The notes: generated by a model from the sequence alone, not told the origin. A stretch of DNA of 64,000 nt from Hephaestia caeni (GCF_003550065.1 NZ_QXDC01000004.1:248001-312000), one strand, 5' to 3'. Counted from the stretch's first letter, positions 1 to 9,298 are shown. Translations and numbers: made by a program.

Positions 1-676
1 CGATCGGAATGCGGTCTGGTCGCAATCGCAGCGAGGACCGCACCAGATCCGACAAGGTGGCGACACCGTCTTTGGTGCGCATGGCGACGAGGTTGGGTGC
101 GGAGCATTGCAGCTCGCGCGTGTCCTCGATGATGACGACGCGATCCGTGGTCTTGGAGACCTCGGCGAGCAACGCATTGGTGAGTGTGGTCTTGCCGGTC
201 GAGGTGCCGCCGGCGACAAGGATGTTGGCCCGGGCGGCGACCGCCTCGCGCAGAGCCTCGGCCTGGTCCGCCGACATGATTCCGGCGGCCACATAGTCGT
301 CGAGCGTGAAGACTGCGACGGCAGGTTTGCGGATCGCGAAAGCCGGCGCCGCAACAACTGGGGGCAACAGGCCCTCAAACCGCTCCCCCGTCTCGGGCAG
401 TTCGGCCGACACCCGCGGATTGCCGGGATGGACCTCGGCGCCGACATGGTGCGCGACGAGTCGCACGATCCGTTCGCCATCTGCGGGCGCTAGCTGCTCG
501 CCTGTGTCAGACAGGCCTTCGGACAGCCGGTCGATCCAGAGCCGGCCGTCAGGATTGAGCATCACCTCGACGATCGACGGGTCTTCCAGAAAGCGGGCGA
601 TCGCCGGCCCAAGGGCCGTGCGCAGCATGCGCGCGCCGCGCGTAATCGCTTCTGTTTTCTGGTGAGATGCCGCCAT
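1..676 (-). CDS. trbB: TrbB conjugal transfer ATPase, 3' end beyond window
   Basis: VirB11-type hexameric ATPase that powers the trb type IV secretion channel at the inner membrane. The minus frame from the ATG at 674-676 stays open to the left edge, so only about 225 N-terminal residues are present. It starts [14 protein letters not shown]. The N-terminal domain contains [17 protein letters not shown], and the Walker A loop GGTSTGKTT follows near residue 157, then an acidic [12 protein letters not shown] segment. These are standard TrbB landmarks. The rest of the trb operon should lie left of the window. In related elements trbB follows traG and a CopG-type gene directly; here nhaA separates them by 1.6 kb. 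Confidence 0.9.
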   Translation of the reverse strand, partial: MAASHQKTEAITRGARMLRTALGPAIARFLEDPSIVEVMLNPDGRLWIDRLSEGLSDTGEQLAPADGERIVRLVAHHVGAEVHPGNPRVSAELPETGERFEGLLPPVVAAPAFAIRKPAVAVFTLDDYVAAGIMSADQAEALREAVAARANILVAGGTSTGKTTLTNALLAEVSKTTDRVVIIEDTRELQCSAPNLVAMRTKDGVATLSDLVRSSLRLRPDRIPI

Positions 677-863
677 GTCGTCCCCTTGCGGCCAGGGACC
701 GTTCAGCCGGCCCTGGATCGGGGACGATTAAAAGAGCCCGAAATTGGGCCAGTTCAACAAGTCTTTGTCGTAGTAGGGCTGTGGCGTGCAAATACAGGAA
801 AACGGCGGCGGAACCTGGTCAGCAACACAATCTGATGGCCGGCGGTCGAAGGCGAAATTTCAA

Positions 864-888
864 AAAACCGGACAACTGCTCCGGTTTT
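864..888. terminator. Perfect hairpin between trbB and nhaA, terminator-like
   Basis: A 9-bp perfect stem (AAAACCGGA / TCCGGTTTT) encloses a 7-nt loop. On the minus strand the stem runs into six T residues and then GAAATTT, like a rho-independent terminator. It lies in the 328-bp gap 677-1004, which holds no other gene. A terminator working leftward here would stop antisense transcripts crossing nhaA before trbB, and would also separate trbB from a traG-copG promoter. Confidence 0.5.
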
Positions 889-1004
889 GCTCGCCATGCC
901 AAGCGGCCTGAGTATGATAAGCGAATCATGGCGTGTGCTGCGTGCGCCAGGGTCTCACCCTAATACGGAGAAAAGAACAACTCTGTCCCAGAGGATGCAG
1001 CCCT

Positions 1005-2219
1005 ATGGCCTCAACTCAGCCCGTCAGCCCTAATCAGGGCCGAATCAATTCCACGCTCCGGCAATTCCTCGACAATGAAGCCTCTGGCGGCATCCTTCTC
1101 ATGGCCGTTGCAGTGCTCGCCATCCTCACAGCAAATTCGCCTGTCGCCGGGAGCTACTTCTCGGCGCTACATGCCTATATCGGCCCATTGAGCGTCCAAC
1201 ACTGGATAAATGACGCGCTAATGGCCTTGTTCTTTCTGTTGGTCGGGCTTGAGATCAAGCGCGAGATGTTGGACGGGCAATTGTCGAGCTGGAGTCGTCG
1301 GTTGCTACCGGGGGCCGCCGCTGCTGGCGGCATGGCCGTTCCGGCAGTGATCTACATAGCATTTAATCTCGGCGATCCTGCCGCCCTGCGTGGATGGGCA
1401 ATTCCGTCAGCGACCGACATCGCCTTTGCGCTCGGTGTCCTGTCTTTGCTCGGGCCAAAAGTGCCGGCGTCGTTGAAAATCTTCCTCGCAGCACTGGCGA
1501 TCATTGATGATCTGGGCGCGGTCATCGTGATCGCATTATTCTATACGACCGATTTGAACTTCGTTGCTCTCGGTGGCGCGGCTCTGGTTATTAGCGCTCT
1601 GGTCGTCCTGAACAGGTCGGGTGTCATGCGCCTTTGGCTCTATCTGGTTCTCGGAGCTGTGCTTTGGGTTCTGGTGTTGCGCTCCGGCGTTCATGCCACA
1701 CTGGCCGGAGTCATTCTGGCGTTGACCATTCCTATTCGCCTCACGCCCGGAACGCCGGAAGCATCGCCCTCAGTTTCGCCGTTGCATCAGCTCGAACATG
1801 CCCTCCAAAAGCCTGTCGCCTTCCTAATTGTTCCTATTTTTGGCTTTGCCAATGCTGGCGTTTCCTTTTCAGGCGTTACCCCTGCTGTCTTGATCGAGCC
1901 ACTGACGCTCGGTGTGGCGGCCGGTCTCGTAGTCGGTAAGCTGGTCGGCGTGTTCGGCACCGTAGCCGCTCTGGTGCGGCTAGGACTTGCCGATCTTCCC
2001 GCCGCAGCAAGCTGGGGGCAGACACTCGGCGTTGCGCTGCTGTGCGGAATTGGCTTCACAATGAGCCTGTTTATTGGCCTGCTGGCGTTTGACGAACCTG
2101 CGATGCAGGATCGAGTCAAGTTCGGGATTTTAGCCGGATCCCTAATCGCAGGGCTGGCTGGTTATACCGTCCTTCGTGTAACAGACCGTCGGAAGGCGGC
2201 GTCGACGATAGTTTCGTAA
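1005..2219 (+). CDS. nhaA: NhaA-type Na+/H+ antiporter
   Basis: Electrogenic inner-membrane exchanger that expels Na+ in return for H+, giving salt and alkaline tolerance. The product is 404 residues, close to the usual NhaA length, with many hydrophobic helices. The ion site is visible: [11 protein letters not shown] carries the Asp equivalent to E. coli D133, and [19 protein letters not shown] carries the paired D163/D164. The upstream ATG at 933 is rejected because a GAGGA box at 991-995 sits 9 nt before the ATG at 1005. This is the only plus-strand gene in the left third of the ICE and looks less GC-rich than its neighbours, so it is probably acquired cargo. Confidence 0.93.
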   Translation: MASTQPVSPNQGRINSTLRQFLDNEASGGILLMAVAVLAILTANSPVAGSYFSALHAYIGPLSVQHWINDALMALFFLLVGLEIKREMLDGQLSSWSRRLLPGAAAAGGMAVPAVIYIAFNLGDPAALRGWAIPSATDIAFALGVLSLLGPKVPASLKIFLAALAIIDDLGAVIVIALFYTTDLNFVALGGAALVISALVVLNRSGVMRLWLYLVLGAVLWVLVLRSGVHATLAGVILALTIPIRLTPGTPEASPSVSPLHQLEHALQKPVAFLIVPIFGFANAGVSFSGVTPAVLIEPLTLGVAAGLVVGKLVGVFGTVAALVRLGLADLPAAASWGQTLGVALLCGIGFTMSLFIGLLAFDEPAMQDRVKFGILAGSLIAGLAGYTVLRVTDRRKAASTIVS

Positions 2220-2294
2220 AGGGAATATAGCCACCGTCGGGAGCGCCTCGAGTTTAGCGCTGTGATAGTTAGGGCTTGCAATCTGTCATGGCGC

Positions 2295-2744
2295 TCACCG
2301 ATCCGGACGAAAAACTTCATCTGACGATGTTGGCGATCGCCCGTCATCAACATCGTCAGGTATTTCGCGCAGGAAGCTTTGGCCTTGCTGCAGGCGCCGC
2401 CCGACGGTTTCGATGAATCCTTCGTACCGTTCGCGGCCCTTGGCCTGTGCAGCGGCATGAGCATCGCCGGTCAGTGGCGGCGTGACGGACAGCCAGAAGC
2501 GAACGAACAGAGCAAGCGTCTCGGCTGTGATGCCGAGGTCGCGCTCGATCCGCTGGATCTGCCTCGTCATTCGGTCGAGACGACGGGTCAGCGCAGCCTC
2601 GCGTTTGTCCGCTCCATCAGGTGAGAGAAAGGAGGCGACGGCAGCCTCTACGATCGCCGAGCGCGAGATTTTCTTGCGGTCGGCAAGATCGGCGATCTGG
2701 CGCAGCATGTCGGGCGGGAAATACACATTCATCCGGTCGCGCAT
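2295..2744 (-). CDS. CopG-type ribbon-helix-helix regulator of the transfer region
   Basis: A 149-residue protein whose N-terminus (MNVYFPPDMLRQIADLADRK, then SRSAIVEAAVASFL) fits a ribbon-helix-helix DNA-binding fold. A basic coiled segment follows (ALTRRLDRMTRQIQRIERDL) and then a region of unknown role. It starts 3 nt after the traG stop codon, with GGAG at the end of traG serving as its ribosome site, so the two are co-transcribed. This gene usually sits between traG and trbB in trb-type ICEs and is annotated as a CopG-family regulator. The ATG at 2732 is an alternative start. The C-terminal boundary runs into nhaA's downstream flank, with no overlap. Confidence 0.75.
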   Translation of the reverse strand: MRDRMNVYFPPDMLRQIADLADRKKISRSAIVEAAVASFLSPDGADKREAALTRRLDRMTRQIQRIERDLGITAETLALFVRFWLSVTPPLTGDAHAAAQAKGRERYEGFIETVGRRLQQGQSFLREIPDDVDDGRSPTSSDEVFRPDR

Positions 2745-2747
2745 GGC

Positions 2748-4739
2748 TCAAAGCTCCATATTGTCGTTGGGGTCCATCGAGACCTGACGGGCGATGCCGC
2801 TCATCCGGCGGCGAAGGGCCTGGCGCTGACGTGCAGCGTCCTCTGGCTCATCGTCGAGCAGCACAGAGAATTCCTCGGCCGGGTTCGGGTCGGTCGTTTC
2901 CTTGACGATGGCGACGTGGTCGGGAAGTTCTGGCTCGCGACGCAGGCCGCTATTGGCGGCGTCCTGTTCTGCCTTATGGATCTCAGCCAGCAAGACAGCG
3001 TCCGGGACCTGGGGCGCCAGTTCGGTCCAGGCGTCCTTCCGCTTGGTCAGGCTCGTCTGCGTGGGATTGGGCGGAGGCAGTACGCGCTCGACGAAGCGCT
3101 TGTCCTCGAAATAGCGCGCCTTGTTGGCCCGGATCGGCGGGGTAGCGGCCAGCATGACGATTTCGTCATTTGGCGGGAGCTGCATGATCTCGCCGGGCGT
3201 CAGCAGCGGTCGCGCGGTCTCGGAGCGCGAGACCATCAGATGGCCGAGCCAGGGCGAGAGACGATGTCCGGCATAGTTCTTCATCGCCTTCATCTCGGTG
3301 GCGGTGCCGAGCGCGTCGGAGACACGTTTGGCGGTGCGCTCGTCGTTCGTGGCGAAGCTCACCCGCACATGGCAATTGTCGAGGATGGAGTTGTTGGCGC
3401 CGTAGGCCTTCTCGATCTGGTTGAGCGACTGGGCGATGAGGAAGGCCTTCATGCCGTAGCCGGCCATGAAAGCGAGCGCGCTTTCGAAGAAGTCGAGACG
3501 GCCGAGCGCGGGAAACTCGTCGAGCATCATCAGCACGCGATGTCGACGCGCCTTGGTGTGCAGATCCTCTGTAAGGCGCCGGCCGATCTGGTTGAGCACA
3601 AGCCGGATCAGCGGCTTGGTGCGCGAAATGTCCGAAGGCGGCACGACGAGGTAGAGCGTCGCCGGTTGCTGGTCCTCAATCAGGTCGGCGATGCGCCAGT
3701 CGCAGCGCCGGGTCACCTCGGCGACGACGGGATCGCGATAGAGACCGAGGAACGACATGGCGGTCGAGAGCACGCCGGAGCGCTCGTTGTCTGATTTGTT
3801 CAAGAGCTCGCGCGCGGTCGATGCGATGACCGGATGAGGACCGGCTTCGCCCAGATGCGGCGTGGTCATCATCGCCGCCAGTGTCGTCTCGATCGGGCGC
3901 TTCGGATCGGACAGGAACCCGGCGACACCGGCGAGCGTCTTGTCTTTCTCCGCATAGAGGACGTGCAGGATCGCGCCGACCAGCAGGGAATGGCTGGTCT
4001 TCTCCCAGTGATTGCGCTTCTCCAACGAACCTTCGGGATCGACGAGCACATCGGCGACGTTCTGGACGTCGCGCACTTCCCATTCGCCGCGCCGTACCTC
4101 GAGCAGCGGATTGTAGGCGGCGGAGTTCCGGTTGGTCGGATCGAAGAGCAGCACGCGGCCGTGCTTCGAGCGGAAGCCTGCGGTGAGCTGCCAGTTCTCG
4201 CCCTTGATATCGTGAACGACGACGGAGCCGGGCCAGGTCAACAATGTCGGAACGACGAGCCCAACGCCCTTGCCGGATCGGGTCGGCGCAAAGCAGAGCA
4301 CATGCTCCGGCCCATCGTGGCGAAGATAGTCCTGGTCGAGCTTGCCGAGCACCACGCCATCGGGATTGAGCAGGCCCGCGGCCTTGACCTCCTGTGGCTT
4401 TGCCCAGCGGGCTGACCCATAGGTCGCGATGTTCTTCGCTTCACGAGCTCGCCAGACCGACATGCCGATGGCGACGGCAATGGCGATGAAGCCGCCGGAC
4501 GCTGCGATCATGCCGCCCTTGGCGAAGATCCCCGGCGCATAGGCGTCGAAGAAGTACCACCACCAGAAGATGGCTGGGGGATAGTAGATCGGCATGCCGC
4601 CAAGCACGAACCAAGGTGTGCCGAGCTGCGCCTGAAAGCCGAGGCTCCAGGCAACATACTGGGTCGCGCCCCATGTCGTGAACAGCACGATCAGGAAGAC
4701 AACCAGGATTTGGCCCCAGAGGATTTTGGTCGCGGACAT
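2748..4739 (-). CDS. traG: TraG/VirD4-type coupling protein
   Basis: Coupling ATPase that delivers the relaxase-DNA complex to the type IV secretion channel. It is 663 residues, typical for TraG. The N-terminus has two membrane helices (QILVVFLIVLFTTWGA and a second near residues 75-100), followed by YGSARWAKPQEV. Walker A is APTRSGKGVG near residue 153 and Walker B is VLMMLDEFPALG near residue 405. The first ATG of the open frame (4841) is rejected: GAAAGGA sits 9 nt before the ATG at 4739, and the longer frame would run into the relaxase gene. It lies 31 nt after the relaxase stop and ends 3 nt before the CopG gene. Confidence 0.95.
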   Translation of the reverse strand: MSATKILWGQILVVFLIVLFTTWGATQYVAWSLGFQAQLGTPWFVLGGMPIYYPPAIFWWWYFFDAYAPGIFAKGGMIAASGGFIAIAVAIGMSVWRAREAKNIATYGSARWAKPQEVKAAGLLNPDGVVLGKLDQDYLRHDGPEHVLCFAPTRSGKGVGLVVPTLLTWPGSVVVHDIKGENWQLTAGFRSKHGRVLLFDPTNRNSAAYNPLLEVRRGEWEVRDVQNVADVLVDPEGSLEKRNHWEKTSHSLLVGAILHVLYAEKDKTLAGVAGFLSDPKRPIETTLAAMMTTPHLGEAGPHPVIASTARELLNKSDNERSGVLSTAMSFLGLYRDPVVAEVTRRCDWRIADLIEDQQPATLYLVVPPSDISRTKPLIRLVLNQIGRRLTEDLHTKARRHRVLMMLDEFPALGRLDFFESALAFMAGYGMKAFLIAQSLNQIEKAYGANNSILDNCHVRVSFATNDERTAKRVSDALGTATEMKAMKNYAGHRLSPWLGHLMVSRSETARPLLTPGEIMQLPPNDEIVMLAATPPIRANKARYFEDKRFVERVLPPPNPTQTSLTKRKDAWTELAPQVPDAVLLAEIHKAEQDAANSGLRREPELPDHVAIVKETTDPNPAEEFSVLLDDEPEDAARQRQALRRRMSGIARQVSMDPNDNMEL

Positions 4740-4770
4740 TAGCGGGGTCCTTTCTTGTTGCTTGTGGTGG

Positions 4771-6537
4771 TCACAGGCCGAGCCCCCGCTGTCGGCCGAG
4801 GCTCCATTCGATGCCGCCGTTACCCTTGGCGACGCCGGCAATGTGCTGGCCGAGTTTCTTTTCGAGCGGCGGGGACCAGGGCACGAGTTGGAAGCCGAGG
4901 CCGTTGTCGATCATGGCGAAGCGGCCAGAGGCCAGCGAGACGCGCTGGCGGTAGAGACCGGCGACGTGCTCGCCGGCCTGAGCCTTCTGGAAGGGCAAAC
5001 CAGTCTCTGCCTGAAGCTTTGCGCCGACGGCATCGAGTTCGCGCTGTCGCAGGGTGTTGAGAAGATCGCGCTGCAGGATGATGCGCTGGCCCTGCCGCCG
5101 CGCGAGACCTTCTTCAGCCAGATGTTCGGCGCGCGCCTTCATGGCGTCACGCACCTCTGCGCCGAAGCCGCCGGTCGACATGGGCATGGCTTCACGCTCG
5201 ACCAGACGATGATCGAGCCATGTCGCGCCGGGTGCCGTGACCTGCCGGTTGAGATCGAAGTCGGACCGGTTGGCGAGCACGAGTGTCGGGCGCTTGTCGT
5301 CCTCACCGCCGAACCGCCGCACCTCGACGATGCCGCCGATCGGCGGGGAATGCTCGAAGGTCTCTATCCCACGGAAGCGGACATGGTGGGCACGGCCGTC
5401 CGTGCCGTCGATCACGGCATAGGCTTCGCCGGTCAGTTCGTCGTGCAGGCCGCGATCGACAAGACGGCCGATGATGGGAGAGCCTGCGCCGCCGACATCG
5501 ATCACATAGTCGGAGAAGCCGCGATCCTGTCCGCGTTCTGTGAAGGCGCGGTGCATGGTCTTGATGATGTCGCCGCGCGTGCCGAGATCGCGTAGCGTGC
5601 GTTCGGCCTGGAGCCCGACGGTCCATTTGCCGGGAGCGCCTTGTGCAGCCAGCTCCATTTTTTCGAGATGCTGGAGGCGGCCAACCATCAGGCGGCGGAG
5701 TGACGGATCGGACTTGCCGTTCGCCTCGGGCCGCAGGTCGATGAAGCCGGTTTCATCGGCGGCGATGCGGATCTCGACATCAAGGCGCGTCCAGCGTTCG
5801 GCCGTGACCTCCCTCTCCAGCGCGTTGCGGATTTCATGTTCGGGTTTGGGGCCGAGTTCGAGCGAGACCAGATCCTCGGCGCGGGAGCGCAGGCCTCGGC
5901 TGATGTAGTCGCGGGAGATCACCAGATCGGCACCGGTCTGATCAACGCCGCGCACCAGCAGATGAACATGGGGATTGTCGGTGTTCCAATGATCGACGGC
6001 CACCCAATCGAGCTTCGTGTCGAGATCCGATTCCATCTGACTGACAAGGTCGCGGGTGAATTCGCGCAGGTCGGTCATGTCGCCGGCGTCTTCGGGCGAG
6101 ACGATGAAGCGGAAGTGGTGCCGATCGTCCTTGCAGTGATCGGAGAAGGCGAGATCGTCGGCGCGCTCGTTCGTGGCGTCGAACATCACGCCCTTCTCTC
6201 CATCCCGGCTGACACCCTCGCGCTTGAGATAGGAGAGATGGGCCGAGAGCGGCGCTGAGCGGAACGACTTGCCCTGGTGGCGGACGACACGCGCCTTGAC
6301 CACGACGCGGCGCGAGGCGCTGAAGATGCGCGAGCGGCTGAAACTGACGCGGCCGCGGCCGAAGGTCGAGTGACCACGGCTGGCGCCGCCGCGCTTGGCG
6401 GTTCGCACCTCGCCGGAGCTATGCCCTGCCTTTTTCGAGGCCCGCAGCACCTGGTTGATGAAGCTCTTCGGCTTGGGGGCGCGGGTGGATTTGATGCGGC
6501 CAGGGCGGACGCGGAATTCGCTGTCGCCCTCGCTCAT
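4771..6537 (-). CDS. DUF3363/VirD2-like conjugative relaxase
   Basis: Relaxase expected to nick oriT, remain covalently bound to the transferred strand and pilot it to the recipient. It is 588 residues from the ATG at 6537 (MSEGDSEFRVRPGR). A very basic N-terminus is followed by the catalytic region, with HHFRFIVSPEDAGDM and the metal-binding NPHVHLLVRG (His-x-His) near residue 190. The C-terminal half has the DUF3363 signature segments (MPMSTGGFGAEVRDAMKAR). The longer frame to 6657 is rejected because its N-terminus has no relaxase character and an AAAGGGCAG box precedes 6537. The gene starts the relaxase-traG-copG transcription unit. Confidence 0.92.
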   Translation of the reverse strand: MSEGDSEFRVRPGRIKSTRAPKPKSFINQVLRASKKAGHSSGEVRTAKRGGASRGHSTFGRGRVSFSRSRIFSASRRVVVKARVVRHQGKSFRSAPLSAHLSYLKREGVSRDGEKGVMFDATNERADDLAFSDHCKDDRHHFRFIVSPEDAGDMTDLREFTRDLVSQMESDLDTKLDWVAVDHWNTDNPHVHLLVRGVDQTGADLVISRDYISRGLRSRAEDLVSLELGPKPEHEIRNALEREVTAERWTRLDVEIRIAADETGFIDLRPEANGKSDPSLRRLMVGRLQHLEKMELAAQGAPGKWTVGLQAERTLRDLGTRGDIIKTMHRAFTERGQDRGFSDYVIDVGGAGSPIIGRLVDRGLHDELTGEAYAVIDGTDGRAHHVRFRGIETFEHSPPIGGIVEVRRFGGEDDKRPTLVLANRSDFDLNRQVTAPGATWLDHRLVEREAMPMSTGGFGAEVRDAMKARAEHLAEEGLARRQGQRIILQRDLLNTLRQRELDAVGAKLQAETGLPFQKAQAGEHVAGLYRQRVSLASGRFAMIDNGLGFQLVPWSPPLEKKLGQHIAGVAKGNGGIEWSLGRQRGLGL

Positions 6538-6787
6538 CGAACTGCCCTTTCCGAAGGGGCTAACGGGCACAGTGCCGGAAACACCATTGAAATCGCTGCA
6601 TAAAGTAGCAATCGCGGCACGCGACCCGACCGACCGGCACGCCAAAAGCCAAGCCATGTCAATGGTTTGTGCGAATTTGGCGAGGCCCTTTTATCTCGCC
6701 GTCCTGCTGTCGTTGCTCTCTGCCCCTCCCACCCTTCCGCACAACGCTCTCTGGAACACGCCAAGGTGCGCCATGATGCGAACCGGC
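6538..6787. other. Intergenic region upstream of relaxase, candidate oriT
   Basis: A 250-bp gap between the relaxase start and the transglycosylase stop. It holds no convincing gene. An inverted repeat GGCGAG (6679-6684) / CTCGCC (6695-6700) with a 10-nt loop lies in it, without the T-run of a terminator. The region also has a pyrimidine-rich stretch around 6700-6735. Origins of transfer commonly lie next to the relaxase gene and contain such a repeat beside the nick site, so this is the best candidate. No nick-site consensus is recognised, so the assignment is inference. Confidence 0.35.
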
Positions 6788-7573
6788 TCATTGCGGGTCT
6801 CCATCGTCGGCACGGGCAACGAAAATGCTGCCGCTTTGCACAGAATTGGTGGGACCTTCGCCCGATGACGGCGCAGTCCGGGCGTCGTTTTCTTGCGGTT
6901 CGGATATCGTTTTGCGCGCATCCAGACCGTGGGCTGACGGCGTGACGAAGAGCGGAGCTCGCCGCCAAGCGTGCGGATCGGCGGCGGCAACAGTGACGGT
7001 CCCCGGTGCGGGTGGCGACAGGTTAGCCCCGCCGATCAATGGCGCGAGCGTGGCGACATAGGCGCGGGTTTCTGCCGGAAGGGGGCGGCCCGCGAGGTAT
7101 TCCTCATAGCGTCCGGGTCCAGCGTTATAGGCTGCAAGAAAGCCCGGCGATCCGAAGCGATCGTACATTTCGCGCAGATAGGCCGTACCAGCGATGATGT
7201 TGTCGCGCGGGTCGAACGGATCGCGTCCAAGGCCATAACGGACGCGCAATTCCGCCCAGGTGGCGGGCATGACCTGCATCAGGCCCATTGCGCCCGCCGA
7301 TGAGACGGCGCCCACGTCATCGGCGCTTTCGACGCGGCGCACCGACCTGATCCAGTGTTCGGGAATGCCGAAACTCTGCGAGGCTTCGGTCACGAAGGCG
7401 GCGTGAGGATCGTGGATTGGCTGCGCGATCGACTGAGCGCTCTGCGCCAGAACAGCGAGCGGCGGCGCGGCGGAAACAGACAGGCCGGAAAGGAGGAAGA
7501 GGATGATGCACCGGGCAGCGCGAGGCCGCCCGGTTGACATCGGCGATGCGGGGTTCGTGCGAGCGATCCGCAT
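6788..7573 (-). CDS. Lytic transglycosylase of the conjugation apparatus (VirB1/TrbN-like)
   Basis: Periplasmic enzyme that cleaves peptidoglycan to make room for the secretion channel. The product is 261 residues. A hydrophobic export signal (IILFLLSGLSVSAAPPLAVLAQ) is followed by the SLT domain: catalytic Glu in SVRRVESADD, then GAMGLMQVMPATW, then DPRDNIIAGTAYL and LAAYNAGPG, in the order expected for the family. The C-terminal 90 residues are low-complexity and have no recognised domain. The in-frame ATG at 7540 is also a reasonable start. It lies 3 nt after DUF736. Confidence 0.9.
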   Translation of the reverse strand: MRIARTNPASPMSTGRPRAARCIILFLLSGLSVSAAPPLAVLAQSAQSIAQPIHDPHAAFVTEASQSFGIPEHWIRSVRRVESADDVGAVSSAGAMGLMQVMPATWAELRVRYGLGRDPFDPRDNIIAGTAYLREMYDRFGSPGFLAAYNAGPGRYEEYLAGRPLPAETRAYVATLAPLIGGANLSPPAPGTVTVAAADPHAWRRAPLFVTPSAHGLDARKTISEPQENDARTAPSSGEGPTNSVQSGSIFVARADDGDPQ

Positions 7574-7576
7574 GCG

Positions 7577-7915
7577 CTATTCCCGTTCGCCGCGCTTCTG
7601 AGGGCGGCTCCAGTGCAAAGACCAGGAGGTCGTATCAGCCCCGTTCTGGAACAGGCGGGCACGGATCGGCTGCGCAAAGCTGGGGTCGTCGATCAGCAGT
7701 GACAGATATTCGCCAGCCTTTTCGCTGGACTCCGTCCAGGCCGCGCCGATCTCCGGTGCGTTATCGTCCGCGCCGTGATGGACGCGGTGGCTCGGCGCGT
7801 TCTCGACGTCCGAAGGATCGACGGGAACGATGGTGATCTCGCGAAACAGGGTGAGCGTATGAATGCGGCCGGTGAAGCCAGATTCCTCGCGGGTGAATTC
7901 GCCGATTTGCGGCAT
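7577..7915 (-). CDS. DUF736 family protein
   Basis: A 112-residue protein opening MPQIGEFTREESGFTGRI, the hallmark of DUF736, which is found almost only in alphaproteobacterial conjugative elements and plasmids. The body alternates beta-strand-like segments (IHTLTLFREITIVPVD) and polar loops and ends in a basic tail. No signal peptide or membrane helix is seen, so it is likely cytoplasmic. Function is unknown. It sits between traF and the transglycosylase, both on the same strand, with 68 nt to traF, which suggests a role in transfer or its control. Confidence 0.85.
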   Translation of the reverse strand: MPQIGEFTREESGFTGRIHTLTLFREITIVPVDPSDVENAPSHRVHHGADDNAPEIGAAWTESSEKAGEYLSLLIDDPSFAQPIRARLFQNGADTTSWSLHWSRPQKRGERE

Positions 7916-7983
7916 GGCGGTTTCCTTTCAAGATGCGGTGGAGAAGGATTGGGCGAGCACCACGCCCGCCTCAGGCTGGGCGA

Positions 7984-8529
7984 TCACCGCGTTGGCGCCC
8001 GCCATTCGAAGCGGCCGTGGCCGTCCTCGTCGGTCCACAAGGGAACCGCGCGGCCGATGACGGCGCTGGCCGGGATCGGGCCGAAATAGCGGCCGTCCAG
8101 ACTGTCGGGAACGTCCCAGTTCATGAGGAAGATCTCGCCGTCCGCGACGATGCGGCAGCCCTGCCAATCGGGGAGCGGTCGGTCGATGCGGTCGCGTTGG
8201 AGTGCCGTTCCCATCGCGACGCCGTCGACACTAATCAGGACGCCGGAGCGGCAGACGGTCTGCCCGGGAAGGCCAAGGACCCGTTTCAGGAGCGGCGTGT
8301 CGCCCGGCAGGTATCCGCCATCGGCGAGGAAGCTCGCAATCGGTTCCGGCGCAGCAACGGCGACCAGATCGGTGACTTCGAGCCGCTTTGCAGGTTCGAC
8401 CGAATAGAAACCGATCGGGGTGCTGGCCGAGGCATTCCAGATGAGTTTGGTGGGGGCGTCGATCCACGTCGTCACGGCGATCGCGCTGGACGCTACGAAC
8501 GTCGCCATGGCCCATTTGAGGTCGGTCAT
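7984..8529 (-). CDS. traF: TraF S26-family signal peptidase
   Basis: Membrane-anchored serine protease of the TraF/LepB kind. In RP4 this enzyme trims and circularises the TrbC pilin. It is 181 residues, with one N-terminal membrane helix and then the catalytic Ser36 in NASASTPIGFY and Lys82 in LLKRVLGLPG, the Ser/Lys dyad of S26 peptidases. The conserved GPIPASAVIGRAVPLWT segment lies near the C-terminus. The start overlaps the DUF2840 stop by 4 nt (ATGA), so translation is coupled. The pilin trbC is expected left of the window. Confidence 0.93.
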   Translation of the reverse strand: MTDLKWAMATFVASSAIAVTTWIDAPTKLIWNASASTPIGFYSVEPAKRLEVTDLVAVAAPEPIASFLADGGYLPGDTPLLKRVLGLPGQTVCRSGVLISVDGVAMGTALQRDRIDRPLPDWQGCRIVADGEIFLMNWDVPDSLDGRYFGPIPASAVIGRAVPLWTDEDGHGRFEWRAPTR

Positions 8530-9047
8530 GGCGCGATCCTCCGACGCTTAAGCCACGCCTGGTGCTGATCGCGCGAGTAGCGGCGTGCGTCCTGGCCGGC
8601 GCTCAGTCGGTTGTGTACATGCCGCCAATAGTCTGGCGCGGCTTCGGCCGGATCGAGCGAAAGGGCCTCGATCGCGTCGATGAGCTGCAGCACGCGTTCG
8701 ACCTTCGGCCAGCTTTCGATCTTGAGCAGGATGTCGCCGCCGGGGCGTACAAAGGGCAGCGTCTGATAGGCTTCGCCGGGCGTGATGGCGCGCACGATAT
8801 CGATGCGCGAGATGATCGTGCCGAAGTCGTTGGACGCCCATCGTACGAAGGCGAAAGTCGTGCCGGGCCTGAAGGAGAGGACGCGGCGGCGGCGATCAAG
8901 GATCGTCTCCTGCACGTCTTGACCGAACCTGATCCAGTATTCGATCTGCTTTTCCACCCATGTCAGCTCGACGTGGGTGAGACGGTCGGTTTGGAAAGAC
9001 GACGGCATCGAGCCGCCGCGCATGCGGGGGGCCGCGATGCCGGTCAT
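8526..9047 (-). CDS. DUF2840 family protein
   Basis: A 173-residue protein with the segments THVELTWVEKQIEYWIRFG, RRRVLSFRPGTTFAFVRWASNDFGTIISRIDIVRA and LLKIESWPKVERVLQLIDAIEAL. These match the DUF2840 family carried between parA and traF in alphaproteobacterial ICEs. No signal peptide is present. It overlaps both neighbours by 4 nt (RHH gene upstream, traF downstream), so it is part of a translationally coupled repA-to-traF unit. The family has no established biochemical role. Its fixed position suggests either element maintenance or a link between partition and transfer. The start 33 nt further in (MPSSF) is possible. Confidence 0.85.
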   Translation of the reverse strand: MTGIAAPRMRGGSMPSSFQTDRLTHVELTWVEKQIEYWIRFGQDVQETILDRRRRVLSFRPGTTFAFVRWASNDFGTIISRIDIVRAITPGEAYQTLPFVRPGGDILLKIESWPKVERVLQLIDAIEALSLDPAEAAPDYWRHVHNRLSAGQDARRYSRDQHQAWLKRRRIAP

Positions 9048-9298
9048 GACGGGTCTCCTGGCGATTGGGGGAATTCGCGCGCGAGCAATTCGCGAAGCAT
9101 GTCGGCGACGGTGACGCCGCGTTGAAAGGCGGCGATCTTGATGCGACCGCGCACCTCCGGCGTGACGTCGATGGTCAGCCTTGCGGTGAAGCCCGTGCTG
9201 GAAGCTGGACCGGGCGACCCCGGTTCAGTGGACTTGATCCAGTCGTCTGGATTGGAAGGCCGGGCGACGAAGCCGCGCCGGGCGCTGGCTTTGGTCAT
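9044..9298 (-). CDS. Ribbon-helix-helix partition-type protein (ParG-like)
   Basis: An 84-residue protein. The N-terminal half is a flexible, Pro/Ser-rich tail. The C-terminal half (TARLTIDVTPEVRGRIKIAA, then GVTVADMLRELLARE) has the beta-helix-helix layout of CopG/ParG-like DNA-binding proteins. It overlaps parA by 4 nt on one side and DUF2840 by 4 nt on the other. Small RHH proteins next to a ParA ATPase usually bind the partition site and stimulate the ATPase, so it may be the partner of this ParA. The element also carries a large, separate ParB further right. Confidence 0.75.
   Translation of the reverse strand: MTKASARRGFVARPSNPDDWIKSTEPGSPGPASSTGFTARLTIDVTPEVRGRIKIAAFQRGVTVADMLRELLAREFPQSPGDPS

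Noticed and set aside
1..676. Plus-strand frames at the left edge
   Set aside because: The minus frame encodes TrbB with Walker A. The plus frames are shadows.
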